Below are positions 47,057 through 56,437 of a stretch of DNA of 64,000 nucleotides, piece after piece. Source of the stretch: Candidatus Marinamargulisbacteria bacterium SCGC AG-410-N11. Lineage in GTDB: Bacteria; Margulisbacteria; Marinamargulisbacteria; GCA-2716485; AG-410-N11. Below the pieces are notes generated by a model. The model was given only the letters and a program-made list of their open reading frames with translations. It did not search any database and had not been told where the DNA came from. The DNA lies in the NCBI GenBank assembly GCA_003265895.1, contig QFBS01000001.1:1-64000 (forward strand), in the 5' to 3' direction. The first letter of the stretch is position 1; each line of letters begins with the position of its first letter. A program made the translations under genes and the position numbers.

Positions 47057-48216
47057 TTCAAATTATAAAATTTCTTTTTTATTATATTTTTTGAATTAAT
47101 ATTTATTTTTGAAATCAAGTTTATAATTTCGTCACATGTATTTGGTTTTTCATATGGATTCGATACGGATTGTAAATTTTTTTGAAATTCTTTCGAGTAA
47201 AGTTTTTGAATCGCAGTGTCGATATCTTTTTCTGTGGGGATACATTGTATAACACTTTTTGCTTGAATTCGTCCTTTTTGTCTATCTCCTATGTTAATAG
47301 TACCTATTTTAAATGAGGGAACTTCTATTATACCGCTAGAACTATTACCTATTACCCCATCAATAAACTGCAAACAACTAAAATAGTTTACTTGTCCAAG
47401 AGAAAATGACGCATAAGAATTTTTATTTTTACTTGTGAATGAGTCTATCATTTCGTTTATAACTCTTCCATTAGTATCAGCGTTGCTTTTTGTAAAAATT
47501 AATTGCGTTGATTTTAATTTAGATAAAGAGTTTAGTAAATTTTTAAATTGATTTTTTGCAGTATTATTTTCTAAAGTGACAGGATGAAATGTTATAAGAA
47601 TGTTGTTTTTATTAAATAAAAAGCCTAGCTCTTTTTCTATTTGTTGCTTTGACAACAAACTTAAATGTTTTATATTGTCTACACCTAAACTACCAACATT
47701 AAAAACGCGTTGAGGATTTTCACCAAGTTGTACAACTCTTTTTTTATAATTTTCGGTTGATGTAAAATGATAATGACTCATTTTTGTTATAGAATGTCTA
47801 ATGGGTTCGTCTATTAATCCTTCAGTAGCTTCTCCCCCATGAAGATGAATAATTGGAATTCTTGAAATCATTGCAGCAGATGCCGCAGAAAAAATTTCAA
47901 AACGATCTCCTAATAAAACGATTATATCTGGTTTTAATTCTTCAAATGCTTCTGCAAATGAAATTTGAGCTAATCCCATTGACTTTGAAATGCCAACAGA
48001 TGTATCTGAAGAAAGTAAAATTTCAATTTTTTTATCAATTTTTAAATCATGAGACTCAATTTCTTTGTAGGTTAAGCCAAATTCGGTAGATAAATGCATA
48101 CCCGTAGCAATTAATTGAAGATCTAAAGATTTATCAGAGTTAATTTTACTAATTAATCGAGATAAAATACCAAATTCAGCTCTAGTTCCTGTTACAACAC
48201 AAATCTTTTTGTTCAA
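47053..48216 (-). CDS. Hydrolysing UDP/GDP-HexNAc 2-epimerase (NeuC/LegG-like)
   Basis: Epimerises C2 of a diacylated amino sugar nucleotide and hydrolyses the nucleotide, giving the 6-carbon sugar for condensation with PEP. The 387-residue protein starts with CVVTGTRAEFGIL (5-17), has IVLLGDRFEIFSAASAAMISRIPIIHLHGGE (in part) near 90, HYHFTSTENYKKR, ITFHPVTLENNT near 204, GNSSSGIIEVP near 290. These match NeuC/LegG rather than the non-hydrolysing WecB. It overlaps neuB by 4 bp and the formyltransferase by 4 bp. Expected substrate is the 2,4-diamino-2,4,6-trideoxyhexose from the LegB/LegC pathway. Confidence 0.87.
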   Translation of the reverse strand: MNKKICVVTGTRAEFGILSRLISKINSDKSLDLQLIATGMHLSTEFGLTYKEIESHDLKIDKKIEILLSSDTSVGISKSMGLAQISFAEAFEELKPDIIVLLGDRFEIFSAASAAMISRIPIIHLHGGEATEGLIDEPIRHSITKMSHYHFTSTENYKKRVVQLGENPQRVFNVGSLGVDNIKHLSLLSKQQIEKELGFLFNKNNILITFHPVTLENNTAKNQFKNLLNSLSKLKSTQLIFTKSNADTNGRVINEMIDSFTSKNKNSYASFSLGQVNYFSCLQFIDGVIGNSSSGIIEVPSFKIGTINIGDRQKGRIQAKSVIQCIPTEKDIDTAIQKLYSKEFQKNLQSVSNPYEKPNTCDEIINLISKININSKNIIKKKFYNLK

Positions 48217-49226
48217 ATTAAATTACCTTCTTCATAGTTTTTTTCGGCTTTTTTTCCAAGGATATTATCCCATTCTTTAGGAGATATCCCATTTGCTGGT
48301 CTTTTACAAATTAAATTATGGATAGTGAAAGTTTCTCCTTTTTGAATATTTTCTTTAGCTAAAATACTTTTTCTTACAATTTCAATATTTTTTTGTTCAC
48401 TAAAAGATGGTTCTTTTACACCATTTCCTTTAGCCTTTTCCACAATTCTGATTTGATCGACCATAGCTTTTAATTCTTGTGGATCTAACGACGCTTTATG
48501 ATCCGGGCCAAGCAATGATTTATCAAGAGTGAAATGCTTCTCTATGATAGTTGCTCCCATAGCAACAGCTGCAATTGGAATCGTTATCCCAGGTGTATGA
48601 TCGGAATAACCAACAGGAACTTCAAATTTATTTTGTATTGTTGCCATAGCGTTTAAATTTACATCTTCAAAAGGACATGGGTACTCTGTTGTGCAATGTA
48701 GTAATGACAAGTTTGATTTATCTAGACCCGAATTAAGCAAAGTTGTAACTCCAAATTCGATATCATCCATTGTACACATTCCCGTAGAAAGTATAGTCGG
48801 TTTATTGATAGCCGCAATTTTTCTTAAATAAGGAACATGTAAGATTTCACCAGATGGAATTTTTAAAATAGGTAAATTTAAACGCTCTAAATAAGTTACA
48901 CTATCACAATCAAAAGGAGATGATAAAAACAAAATCTCTTTTTGTTTGCAGTAATTTATTAATTCCATATGCATTTCATGAGTTAATTCTAATTTTTTTA
49001 GCATGTCAAATTGAGATTCATCTGAATTGGTAGTTTCTTTTTGATAAGTTGCTTTTTTAGCATTTTTTGTGGCTAATGTTTCTGATTTAAAAGTTTGAAA
49101 TTTCACAGCTTCAGCACCTGCGCTTTTTGCAACATCTACTAATTGTTTGGCTAAAGACAATTCTCCATTGTGGTTTACTCCTGCTTCAGCAATAATAAAT
49201 GTTTTATCCAATTTCAAATCTATCAC
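48213..49226 (-). CDS. Nonulosonic acid synthase (NeuB/LegI-like)
   Basis: Condenses the 2,4-diacylamido-trideoxy-mannose-type sugar with PEP to the nine-carbon acid. The 337-residue protein has the NeuB family sequence: IIAEAGVNHNGELSLAKQL (11-29), AVKFQTFKSE, LFLSSPFDCDSV, LKIPSGEI, ILSTGM, LLHCTTEYPCP, GYSDHTPG, ATIIEKHFTLD, and a C-terminal antifreeze-like SAF domain (NIQKGETFTIHNLICKRP). The frame opens with GTG at 49226, overlapping the second formyltransferase by 23 bp; a TTG at 49217 is an alternative start. Confidence 0.9.
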   Translation of the reverse strand: MIDLKLDKTFIIAEAGVNHNGELSLAKQLVDVAKSAGAEAVKFQTFKSETLATKNAKKATYQKETTNSDESQFDMLKKLELTHEMHMELINYCKQKEILFLSSPFDCDSVTYLERLNLPILKIPSGEILHVPYLRKIAAINKPTILSTGMCTMDDIEFGVTTLLNSGLDKSNLSLLHCTTEYPCPFEDVNLNAMATIQNKFEVPVGYSDHTPGITIPIAAVAMGATIIEKHFTLDKSLLGPDHKASLDPQELKAMVDQIRIVEKAKGNGVKEPSFSEQKNIEIVRKSILAKENIQKGETFTIHNLICKRPANGISPKEWDNILGKKAEKNYEEGNLI

Positions 49227-50100
49227 CTACTTTAAATTTTCCTACATATTCATATTCAACAACTTTGACAAAAGTATCGGCTGTTTTAACTAAAAATCCA
49301 GACTCATCTTTAAATAAAATTGCTCCAATAATTCCTTTGTACACAGTGGAATTATTTATTTCTAGTACTTTATTGATTTTCATTTCTTTATTATTTAAAA
49401 AAGCTCTTGATTGTGGCCCAGGTGAGCAAATAGCCCTTACAAAATTATATAGTTGTCGACTAGTTTGATTCCAGTTAATATTTTCATCGCCAATAACTCT
49501 GGTTGAGCAATAAGAACCAATAGGGTCAATTTCATTTTGCTTTTTTATTGTAACTTTTCCTTGTTTTAATAAAGTTAAAGATTCAAAAAGGATATTTGCA
49601 CATTCAACATGCGCAATTTTAAGTAATGATGCATAAGTATCATTATTAGATATACTAAAACATTTTTGAAGAATTATATCGCCTGTGTCTATTCCTTCAT
49701 CAATAAAATGAACTGTAATTCCAAAATCCTTTTCATCATTTATTAAGACCCAGTTTAATATGTTTCTTCCTCGATAAAATGGCAGTTTACCTGCATGACA
49801 ATTTATACATTTCAATGGAGGGAGGTTTATTATTCTTTTTTTGAAAATTTGATTAAAGGACATTGAAACAAACAAATCACAATTAAATATTTTTATTTTA
49901 TTAATAAATTCATCAGAATTAATATCTTTATGTTTTAAGTAAGGTATATTATATTCTTCAGAAAATTGCTTTAAAATTTGATCATTTGTATCATACCTTA
50001 CACAGATAAATTTAATTGTTAAGTCTTTATCTTTAATAATTTTTTGAAAAGCATTATGACTCCACGGCCCATCTGCAAAATAGCCTATGCTTAATTTCAT
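49204..50100 (-). CDS. Sugar N-formyltransferase with intact N-H-D site
   Basis: A 298-residue formyltransferase. The catalytic triad of the family is complete: Asn100, His102 (CINCHAGKLPFYRGRN) and Asp138 (DEGIDTGDI). Its place between the LegC-like aminotransferase (4-bp overlap) and NeuB is where other loci have the N-acetyltransferase LegH. I infer that it formylates the C4 amino group made by LegC, so that the product is an N7-formyl nonulosonic acid (hexose C4 becomes C7). This depends on 10-formyl-tetrahydrofolate. A C-terminal domain (EMKINKVLEI, GAILFKDESGF) resembles the OB part. Confidence 0.8.
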   Translation of the reverse strand: MKLSIGYFADGPWSHNAFQKIIKDKDLTIKFICVRYDTNDQILKQFSEEYNIPYLKHKDINSDEFINKIKIFNCDLFVSMSFNQIFKKRIINLPPLKCINCHAGKLPFYRGRNILNWVLINDEKDFGITVHFIDEGIDTGDIILQKCFSISNNDTYASLLKIAHVECANILFESLTLLKQGKVTIKKQNEIDPIGSYCSTRVIGDENINWNQTSRQLYNFVRAICSPGPQSRAFLNNKEMKINKVLEINNSTVYKGIIGAILFKDESGFLVKTADTFVKVVEYEYVGKFKVGDRFEIG

Positions 50101-51248
50101 ATTATCACCGAACTAGGAATATTCACTAGAGTATCTGAAGCAATAGTTGAATTTGATAAATCATCACAATAAGCTTTTTTGTACATTGATAGTGTATTCA
50201 TTAAACACCAACATGGCCTAGTCATTACATTAAGGTTATTGGACATATTTAAAAATGTATCACGGTTACTTTTATTTTTAAATGTCAGAGTATTCAACCA
50301 ATAATTTGATTTACAAGATTCAGGCTCATCAAAAAATAAAAAACTGTTACTTATTAACTTGTTTTTATATGTTTGAGCTAACATTCTTTTAGATTTTATA
50401 AAGCCATCTAAAGTTTCCATTTGAGCACAACCTAAAGCAGCATTAAGATTCGGCAATCGATAATTATAGCCTATTTCATCATGAACATAGTCCCACTTAT
50501 GAGGAGTTTTAGCCGTTGTTGTAATATGCTTAGCTTTTTTAGCTAATTCTTTATCGTTGGTGACAATCATTCCCCCCCCACCAGACGTAATGGTTTTATT
50601 GCCATTAAAACTAAATGTGCCAAATAAACCAAATGTACCCGTATGCTGGTTTTTGTAAGTACTTCCTAAAGATTCAGCGGCATCTTCAATTACGGGGATG
50701 TCAAACTTATCGCATAATGAAATTATTTGGTCAATTTTTGTAGGATGACCAAACGTATGCATCGGCAAGCACGCAGAGATAATTCGTTTTGTATGAATAT
50801 TGATTAAGCCTTTGGTTGTTTTTTTTGTGGAATGTTTTAAGAAATATTCTAATTTTTCTGGGCAGAGCCCAAGTGTTTCTTTATTTATATCTACAAACGT
50901 TGGGAATGCGTTACAATAAGAAACAGCATTACTTGTGGCTACAAACGTTAGAGGTTGCGTAATTACTTCTGTATTGTCAGAAACACCAGATAGTAATAAC
51001 GAGATGTGTATTGCTGCGGTGCCGTTAACTGTTGCAATAGCGTATTTTGCCCCTGTGTAATCAGCGACCATTTTTTCAAATTGATCAACATACTTGCCTA
51101 CAGAAGATACAAAAGTTGAATCAATACAATCAAGAACATATTTTTTCTCATTTCCATTAAAACGTGGTTCATGTAGCGGAATAAATTCCTCTGTTTTATA
51201 TTGGTCTTTAATTATTTTAATAATATTTTCAAATTCACATTTTTGCAT
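50097..51248 (-). CDS. legC: LegC-like PLP aminotransferase
   Basis: Transfers an amino group to C4 of the 4-keto-6-deoxy HexNAc nucleotide. The 383-residue DegT-family protein has EPRFNGNEKKYVLDCIDSTFVSSVG (in part), VNGTAAIHISL, VIEDAAESLGS with the PLP aspartate and the PLP lysine in FGTFSFNGNKTITSGGGG. This agrees with the LegC family. A G8 run encodes the glycine stretch right after the catalytic lysine (50572-50579). It overlaps legB by 14 bp and the formyltransferase by 4 bp. Confidence 0.88.
   Translation of the reverse strand: MQKCEFENIIKIIKDQYKTEEFIPLHEPRFNGNEKKYVLDCIDSTFVSSVGKYVDQFEKMVADYTGAKYAIATVNGTAAIHISLLLSGVSDNTEVITQPLTFVATSNAVSYCNAFPTFVDINKETLGLCPEKLEYFLKHSTKKTTKGLINIHTKRIISACLPMHTFGHPTKIDQIISLCDKFDIPVIEDAAESLGSTYKNQHTGTFGLFGTFSFNGNKTITSGGGGMIVTNDKELAKKAKHITTTAKTPHKWDYVHDEIGYNYRLPNLNAALGCAQMETLDGFIKSKRMLAQTYKNKLISNSFLFFDEPESCKSNYWLNTLTFKNKSNRDTFLNMSNNLNVMTRPCWCLMNTLSMYKKAYCDDLSNSTIASDTLVNIPSSVII
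50572..50579 (-). repeat. G8 homopolymer in legC
   Basis: Eight C on the plus strand (G8 on the coding strand) encode part of the conserved glycine stretch after the PLP lysine. The frame is intact as written; a one-base change would truncate the enzyme. Confidence 0.85.
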
Positions 51249-52425
51249 CTAAATATTTTCCTGTTTCTTTATGTTGAAAATCTGGGATTAATGTAAAGAA
51301 TTCATTTAAAATATCTTGTTTCGACCATGAAGTGCTTTTTTTGAGAGATTGAATTGTTTTTTCAAAGTGGTTTAATTTCTCAGAATCAAATTCAAGTTTA
51401 TTTTTAATAATTCCTAAATTTGTAAATCTCTCCATATCTAATAGTTCTTGGTCAGTGAAAAATTCTTCAAAATCTTTTTCACCTGTGGTATCACTTTTAG
51501 TAAATAAACATGGCCATTTTTTTTGTTGAGGCAAAGAGTGAATAAGTTCACGAGCTTCATTTTCTGATTCACATAAAAACGGCTCATACCCTAAGTTTCT
51601 TAGATATTTAACAGCAATATCAGCGAATGAAATAAGATGAAGTTCTTCACTAAGTTTAGGAAAGAAGATGTCTCTGTTTTCGCCAAAAACACAAGACATC
51701 AAGCATAGTTCTCCACTTTCTTGTGGTGTAACAAAATAGCGTTTAATATCGTTTGGAGCAACAATCGGTTGTCGTTTTTGGATCCGTTGGTTAAACCCAT
51801 GAAGTAATGAACCATCGCTGAAGGCTACATTTGCAAATCGAGCCATCGATATAGAAATACGATTAGATTGTTGCATGGCAAACATTTCCATAATGCGTTT
51901 GCTTGCACCCATCATATTTACTGGGTTTGCAGCTTTATCTGTAGATACACAAAAATATTTTTTTGTTTTATTTTCAATGGATTGTTGAATCGTTTTGTTT
52001 GTATTAAAAATATTAGTGTTAATTAATCTCATTAAGGTAAAAGGATCTTTTTCACTTCTAACATGTTTTAATGCAGATAAATTGAGGACGTAATCATATT
52101 TTCCAAAGTTGGAAATGAAAGCATCATATTCTAATGATCCAATATCTAAAGAAAACGTTTTAAAAACTCCATCAATGTACCCATAGCTACTTCTAATATC
52201 ACGAACTAATTCAACCATATTATTTTCAGAAATATCTACAACATGAAGTGTTTTAGGATTTCGTTTGAAAATTTCTTTTGTAACAGATTGCCCTATTGAG
52301 CCAGCGCCTCCAATAACAAGAAAAGAAGAACTAGATATAATGTCTTTTAATAAATATTCATAATTCGAAATATCTTCTGAAAATAATTCTTTTGAACGAT
52401 TGATTAATTTGATATCAAAAAGCAT
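51235..52425 (-). CDS. legB: Nucleotide-sugar 4,6-dehydratase (LegB/CapD-like, soluble)
   Basis: Makes the 4-keto-6-deoxy HexNAc nucleotide for the nonulosonic acid route. The 396-residue protein has the NAD motif IGGAGSIGQSVT near 38-49, STDKAANPVNMMGASKR near 159, and the PNDIKRYFVTPQESGEL segment. It lacks the membrane part of the paralogue at 10075 and has about 35 extra N-terminal residues. Its ATG shares one base with the Wzz stop (TAATG). Context (legC, neuC, neuB) supports the LegB role; whether the nucleotide is UDP or GDP is not shown, although ptmE points to GDP. Confidence 0.85.
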   Translation of the reverse strand: MLFDIKLINRSKELFSEDISNYEYLLKDIISSSSFLVIGGAGSIGQSVTKEIFKRNPKTLHVVDISENNMVELVRDIRSSYGYIDGVFKTFSLDIGSLEYDAFISNFGKYDYVLNLSALKHVRSEKDPFTLMRLINTNIFNTNKTIQQSIENKTKKYFCVSTDKAANPVNMMGASKRIMEMFAMQQSNRISISMARFANVAFSDGSLLHGFNQRIQKRQPIVAPNDIKRYFVTPQESGELCLMSCVFGENRDIFFPKLSEELHLISFADIAVKYLRNLGYEPFLCESENEARELIHSLPQQKKWPCLFTKSDTTGEKDFEEFFTDQELLDMERFTNLGIIKNKLEFDSEKLNHFEKTIQSLKKSTSWSKQDILNEFFTLIPDFQHKETGKYLDAKM

Positions 52426-53132
52426 TATTCTTTTGAAGAGAAATGATATTTGAAAAGTACAAAAGTAAAGGAAAAGAATAGCCCAACAAGAAAGCTGAAT
52501 ACAATATTTAATTTTAAATTTGGCTTGAAAAACCCTAATGGTTTGTTAGGGGGGTCTATTAACGTCAGTATATTTTTTGAAACACTGAATTCCAAATTTT
52601 CATTAAATTTAGTAATTTGATCAATGTAGTCTTGCAAAACGGATTGAGCTAAATGTTTGTTTGAATTAAAGTAAGACAATTTGAAAAGCCCATCTTTAGT
52701 ATAAACAAAAGAAAAATTTCGATGTAATTTCAAAGTATTAATTAGATAATTTGAAATTAATATTTCATCATCTGTAATTTTATTTTCTAAGATGGCCTTA
52801 TCAATTTTATTTTTAAAAAAGGTTAAATAATTTTTGCTAACTTCTATTTGGATTAAGTTACTTTTCAGTACATTTTTAATCAAAGACTCAATATTTGAGT
52901 TAGATTGAATTCCGATTAAAGAGGTATAAGAAGCGAGTGGGTTTTTATTCTGGTTTGGTGATGAAATAAAAAAACTAGATGTAGATTTATATTGTTTTGG
53001 AGATACATAAAAATAAACGATAGACATTGAAATACAAAATAAAGTTATAGATAATATTAAAAGTTTACTATCCCAAATTATTTTGAATAATTTAATAAGG
53101 TCCAATTCATCATTTGAGGAATGTGTATTCAT
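52425..53132 (-). CDS. wzz: Wzz-type chain length determinant
   Basis: Inner-membrane polysaccharide co-polymerase that sets chain length. The 235-residue protein has two transmembrane helices, at about 25-46 and 206-228, enclosing a periplasmic region with predicted coiled character, and a Pro-rich motif DPPNKPLGFFKPN just before the second helix, the family signature. It has no cytoplasmic tyrosine kinase domain. It is first in the long nonulosonic acid operon, with a promoter placed so that the transcript would start at the ATG; no Shine-Dalgarno is visible. Confidence 0.85.
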   Translation of the reverse strand: MNTHSSNDELDLIKLFKIIWDSKLLILSITLFCISMSIVYFYVSPKQYKSTSSFFISSPNQNKNPLASYTSLIGIQSNSNIESLIKNVLKSNLIQIEVSKNYLTFFKNKIDKAILENKITDDEILISNYLINTLKLHRNFSFVYTKDGLFKLSYFNSNKHLAQSVLQDYIDQITKFNENLEFSVSKNILTLIDPPNKPLGFFKPNLKLNIVFSFLVGLFFSFTFVLFKYHFSSKE

Positions 53133-53139
53133 TTGGAAT

Positions 53140-53169
53140 ATTATATAATAAAACCTATTGTTTTGTTAA
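53140..53169 (-). promoter_or_regulatory. Promoter of the wzz-leg operon, leaderless arrangement
   Basis: On the minus strand TTAACA (53169-53164) and TATAAT (53145-53140) are 18 bases apart. The expected start is near 53133, next to the wzz ATG at 53132. Confidence 0.6.
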
Positions 53170-54021
53170 CATATTTAATAATGATTCAAAATTGAAATGG
53201 TGACATTTTCTATTTTATTAAAGTCAATTATGGCCAAATAATTAATATGCATGCCGTTTATTTTGACACGTTAACTTTAAGTTTATACCAGCCTTAATGA
53301 TATTAAAAATATGCGTTTAGAGTGGATATCATGTGAGTCGTATAGTTTTAGTACCCATCCTTTCATATTAAGAATTTTACTCAACTAAATTCAGATAAAC
53401 ATAAGCTAATAATACTGAATCTAATTAATACAAAGTTTTTATTTTTTGAAAAGGAATTTGGTTACTACGTCAAATGACTGCAGTTTTTTATCATTGTGTA
53501 AAACTAGAATAGTTGTATCTCTGGGGGTTATATAAATTAGTAAACATAAATATTAATTTTTTTGAACATGAAAGCATTCTTATTACCTACTTTTATATTT
53601 AAATAACAAAACATATTTTCTAATAATTTAACTGCATTAGCAAATTTAGTAGAAAACGGAGTAGTAATCAGCTTAATCGCTTTTTATTTATTTTAAAATA
53701 TTAAGAACGGTTTATGCTTTATTTTAATTAAAACAAGATTGGCTAGGAAAGAAAACTCTTAAAAAGTCCAAGTACCTAATACTAGATAAGTTAATTATAA
53801 GTTTAACTAAATTTTGAAAAAGAATATGAAACAACAAAGTTTGGTAGATATGATTGATTCATTAGTAGAGGTAGTTTTAACTGTATTTTTCCAAATTAAG
53901 TAATATTAAATTCTAAATCTGTATGCAATCAAGAATAACATAAGCTATTAACATGAATTTGAATAAACTTAGATTCTATTTTTTAAACCTAAATAATAAT
54001 GGTATAAATTTAAAATTTAAG
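53170..54021. pseudogene. Decayed region, possibly a former bacterial sugar transferase
   Basis: About 850 bp without an intact gene. Plus-strand fragments look formerly coding: NSDKHKLIILNLINTKFLFFE near 53390-53450 (in part), NGLCFILIKTRLARKEN near 53707-53757, and YETTKFGRYD near 53826. The last two recall the GPVFFxQxRxGKNG and GRF(I)RxxSLDELPQ blocks of WecP/PglC-type sugar transferases, but stops and frameshifts break every piece. The match is weak and by eye only. Confidence 0.35.
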
Positions 54022-54969
54022 CTAAGAAAAGTATTTAAGGGTTAAAATTAATCCTTCTTCAACGGAAATCTTATTTTCATATCTTAAAATTTGTTTTGAA
54101 AGACTAATATCAGCTAAACTATCTTTAACATCACCAGGGCGTACAGACTTATAATCAGGTTTGATATTTAATTTTAGTAAATCATTCAAATATTTAACTA
54201 GTAAATTTATACTAATAGTTTGACCATTTCCAATATTAAATGAGCGACCAAAAGCTTTATTAGAAGCATTTAAGAAGCTACTAATATTTGCTTGAACAAC
54301 ATTATCAATATAAGTGAAATCACGAGTTTGATTGCCATCACCAAATATAATTGGCGATTTTTTTTGAAGTAACAAAGAAATAAATTTAGGAATGACAGCT
54401 GCATATTGTGAATGAGGGTTTTGTCTGGGACCAAAAACATTAAAATATCTGAGACCTATAGTTGGTAATCCATAAACATCATTAAATAACTTTGCATAAC
54501 ATTCATTAGTATATTTTGTAAGCGCATAGGGTGATTTTGGGTTTGGCATCATTTCTTCCTTTTTAGGAAGCGTAGGCGTATCTCCATATACTGATGAGGA
54601 AGATGCATAAATAAACCTCTTAACTTGTTGGTCTCGAGCAGCTATAAGTAAATTTAAAGTTCCTGTAATATTATTATCATTATATAACGATGGTTCTTTG
54701 AGAGATCGAGGAACAGATCCCAAGGCGGCTTGATGAGATACATAATCAATATTAGAGCATGCCCGATGACAAAGCTTTTGATCTCTAATATCCCCTTCAA
54801 TGAAAGTGAAGTTATATTTATATTTATGGTCACTGATAAACGATAAATTTTCGTTTGTACTAGACGAAAAGTTATCTAAACCTGTAACAAGATATCCTTT
54901 ATTTAATAGAGCATTAACTAAATGAGATCCAATAAACCCCGAAGCTCCAGTTACTAAAAAACGATACAA
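54022..54969 (-). CDS. UDP-GlcNAc(A) 4-epimerase (WbpP/TviC-like)
   Basis: Extended SDR epimerase, 315 residues: NAD motif GASGFIGSHLV (8-18), DNFSSS, EGDIRD, HQAALGSVPRS, YASSSSVYGD, YALTKYTNE with the YxxxK pair, LRYFNVFGPRQNP, and GDGNQTRDFTYIDN. The GSVPRS and RQNPHSQYAAVIPKF segments are typical of WbpP/TviC, which act on UDP-GlcNAc or UDP-GlcNAcA. It lies 23 bp downstream of the WbpA-like dehydrogenase, the partner seen in Vi antigen and O6 loci, so UDP-GalNAcA may be a product. Confidence 0.87.
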   Translation of the reverse strand: MYRFLVTGASGFIGSHLVNALLNKGYLVTGLDNFSSSTNENLSFISDHKYKYNFTFIEGDIRDQKLCHRACSNIDYVSHQAALGSVPRSLKEPSLYNDNNITGTLNLLIAARDQQVKRFIYASSSSVYGDTPTLPKKEEMMPNPKSPYALTKYTNECYAKLFNDVYGLPTIGLRYFNVFGPRQNPHSQYAAVIPKFISLLLQKKSPIIFGDGNQTRDFTYIDNVVQANISSFLNASNKAFGRSFNIGNGQTISINLLVKYLNDLLKLNIKPDYKSVRPGDVKDSLADISLSKQILRYENKISVEEGLILTLKYFS

Positions 54970-54992
54970 AATATCTCCTAATTGATTTTATT

Positions 54993-56342
54993 TTATATTT
55001 TTATTATATGATCTTTAGATATGCCTTTAGTCATATTACGAGTATCAATAATTAACTTAGAATGATTAATTATTAAATCCTTATCAAGATAATCATGATT
55101 CGTAACAATCACACAACAGTCATAACGACTTAAACTTGATTGATCTAAAGACACACTTTTAAATGATTGTTTAGCTAACTCTAAAGAATCATTAAACTTA
55201 TCATGATAATCAATATTAGCACCTAAGCTTAATAACTCCTGAATAATATCCAATGCAGGAGACTCTCTCATATCATCGATATTAGGTTTATAAGCAATCC
55301 CAATAATTAAAATCTTAGAACCGTTAACACTTTTTTCATGTTGATTTAGTCCATGAATAACTTTATTAACAACATGATGAGGCATCGAACTATTAATATC
55401 ACTGGCTAAATTAATAAATCTAGCATCATAATTTAATGTTTTTAATTTCCAAGATAAATAAAATGGATCAATTGGAATACAATGTCCGCCTAATCCTGGT
55501 CCTGGATAAAAAGGCATAAAGCCAAAGGGTTTGGTCGCTGCCGCTTCAATAACTTCCCACACATCGACATCTAATTTATCACACATTAAAGCAAGTTCAT
55601 TCGCAAGACCAATATTGATAGATCGAAACGTATTTTCTAATAACTTCACCATTTCAGCTGCTTTTGTAGAAGAAACAGGGATAACTTGATCAATAGCTTG
55701 AGAATATAATAGTTCAGAAACTTGAGTACATGCTTCAGTAACGCCGCCAATAACTTTAGGTGTATTTTTTATTTTATAGGTTTCATTACCTGGATCGACT
55801 CGTTCAGGAGAGAATGCAAGAAATATATCCGTTCCAATAGTAAACTCAGATAGCTCAGGAACAATAATTTCTTCTGTAGTACCTGGGTAGGTTGTACTTT
55901 CTAATACAATAAGTTGTCCTTTTTTGGCATATTGTTTAATGGTTTGAATAGAATTAACAACATAAGAAAGGTCGGGATCTTTTGTTTTACTGAGTGGCGT
56001 TGGTACACAAATAATAAGGACATCCATCGTTCTTATATTAGAAAAATCAGTCGTAGCACGAAACAGTTTTTGGTCTACACAGTCGGCCACTTCTTGATCG
56101 GATATATCAGGAATATACGATTTTTGTTGATTAATTAAACTAGCTTTTTGGGCATTTTTTTCAAAGCCCGTAACATTAAATCCATTTTTTGAAAATTCGA
56201 TACCTAATGGTAAACCGACATAACCTAAACCAATAATCCCAATATGTAATGTTTTTGTTTCAATTTTTTCTTTAAACAATGTTATATTCATTTGATTTTC
56301 ATCTTGCCCTTTAAAATTAATTGTTGTTGATTCTGTATTCAT
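54993..56342 (-). CDS. wbpA: UDP-N-acetylglucosamine 6-dehydrogenase (WbpA/TviB-like)
   Basis: Oxidises UDP-GlcNAc to UDP-GlcNAcA, entry to the uronic acid sugars made by WbpB-D and WbpE. The 449 residues include an N-terminal 32-residue extension before the NAD motif GIIGLGYVGLPLGIEF, then CVPTPLSKTKDPD near 118, VLESTTYPGTTEE, FSPERVDPGN, AEMVKLLENTFRSINIGLANE (in part), the catalytic cysteine in GPGLGGHCIPIDP and IGIAYKPNIDDMRESP. The motif set identifies the WbpA/TviB subgroup rather than Ugd. Confidence 0.9.
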   Translation of the reverse strand: MNTESTTINFKGQDENQMNITLFKEKIETKTLHIGIIGLGYVGLPLGIEFSKNGFNVTGFEKNAQKASLINQQKSYIPDISDQEVADCVDQKLFRATTDFSNIRTMDVLIICVPTPLSKTKDPDLSYVVNSIQTIKQYAKKGQLIVLESTTYPGTTEEIIVPELSEFTIGTDIFLAFSPERVDPGNETYKIKNTPKVIGGVTEACTQVSELLYSQAIDQVIPVSSTKAAEMVKLLENTFRSINIGLANELALMCDKLDVDVWEVIEAAATKPFGFMPFYPGPGLGGHCIPIDPFYLSWKLKTLNYDARFINLASDINSSMPHHVVNKVIHGLNQHEKSVNGSKILIIGIAYKPNIDDMRESPALDIIQELLSLGANIDYHDKFNDSLELAKQSFKSVSLDQSSLSRYDCCVIVTNHDYLDKDLIINHSKLIIDTRNMTKGISKDHIIKI

Positions 56343-56437
56343 AATAACATCCTTATTGTAAGAGTTGGAGAAGTTTTAACCCCTTTTAAGTTTTATAATA
56401 ATATCAAACCATTTAAGATATAACAAAATTAAAAGTA

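Noticed and set aside
51235-52425. legB as a recent duplicate of the membrane 4,6-dehydratase at 10075
   Set aside because: They share only family motifs, differ in domain layout and serve different operons.
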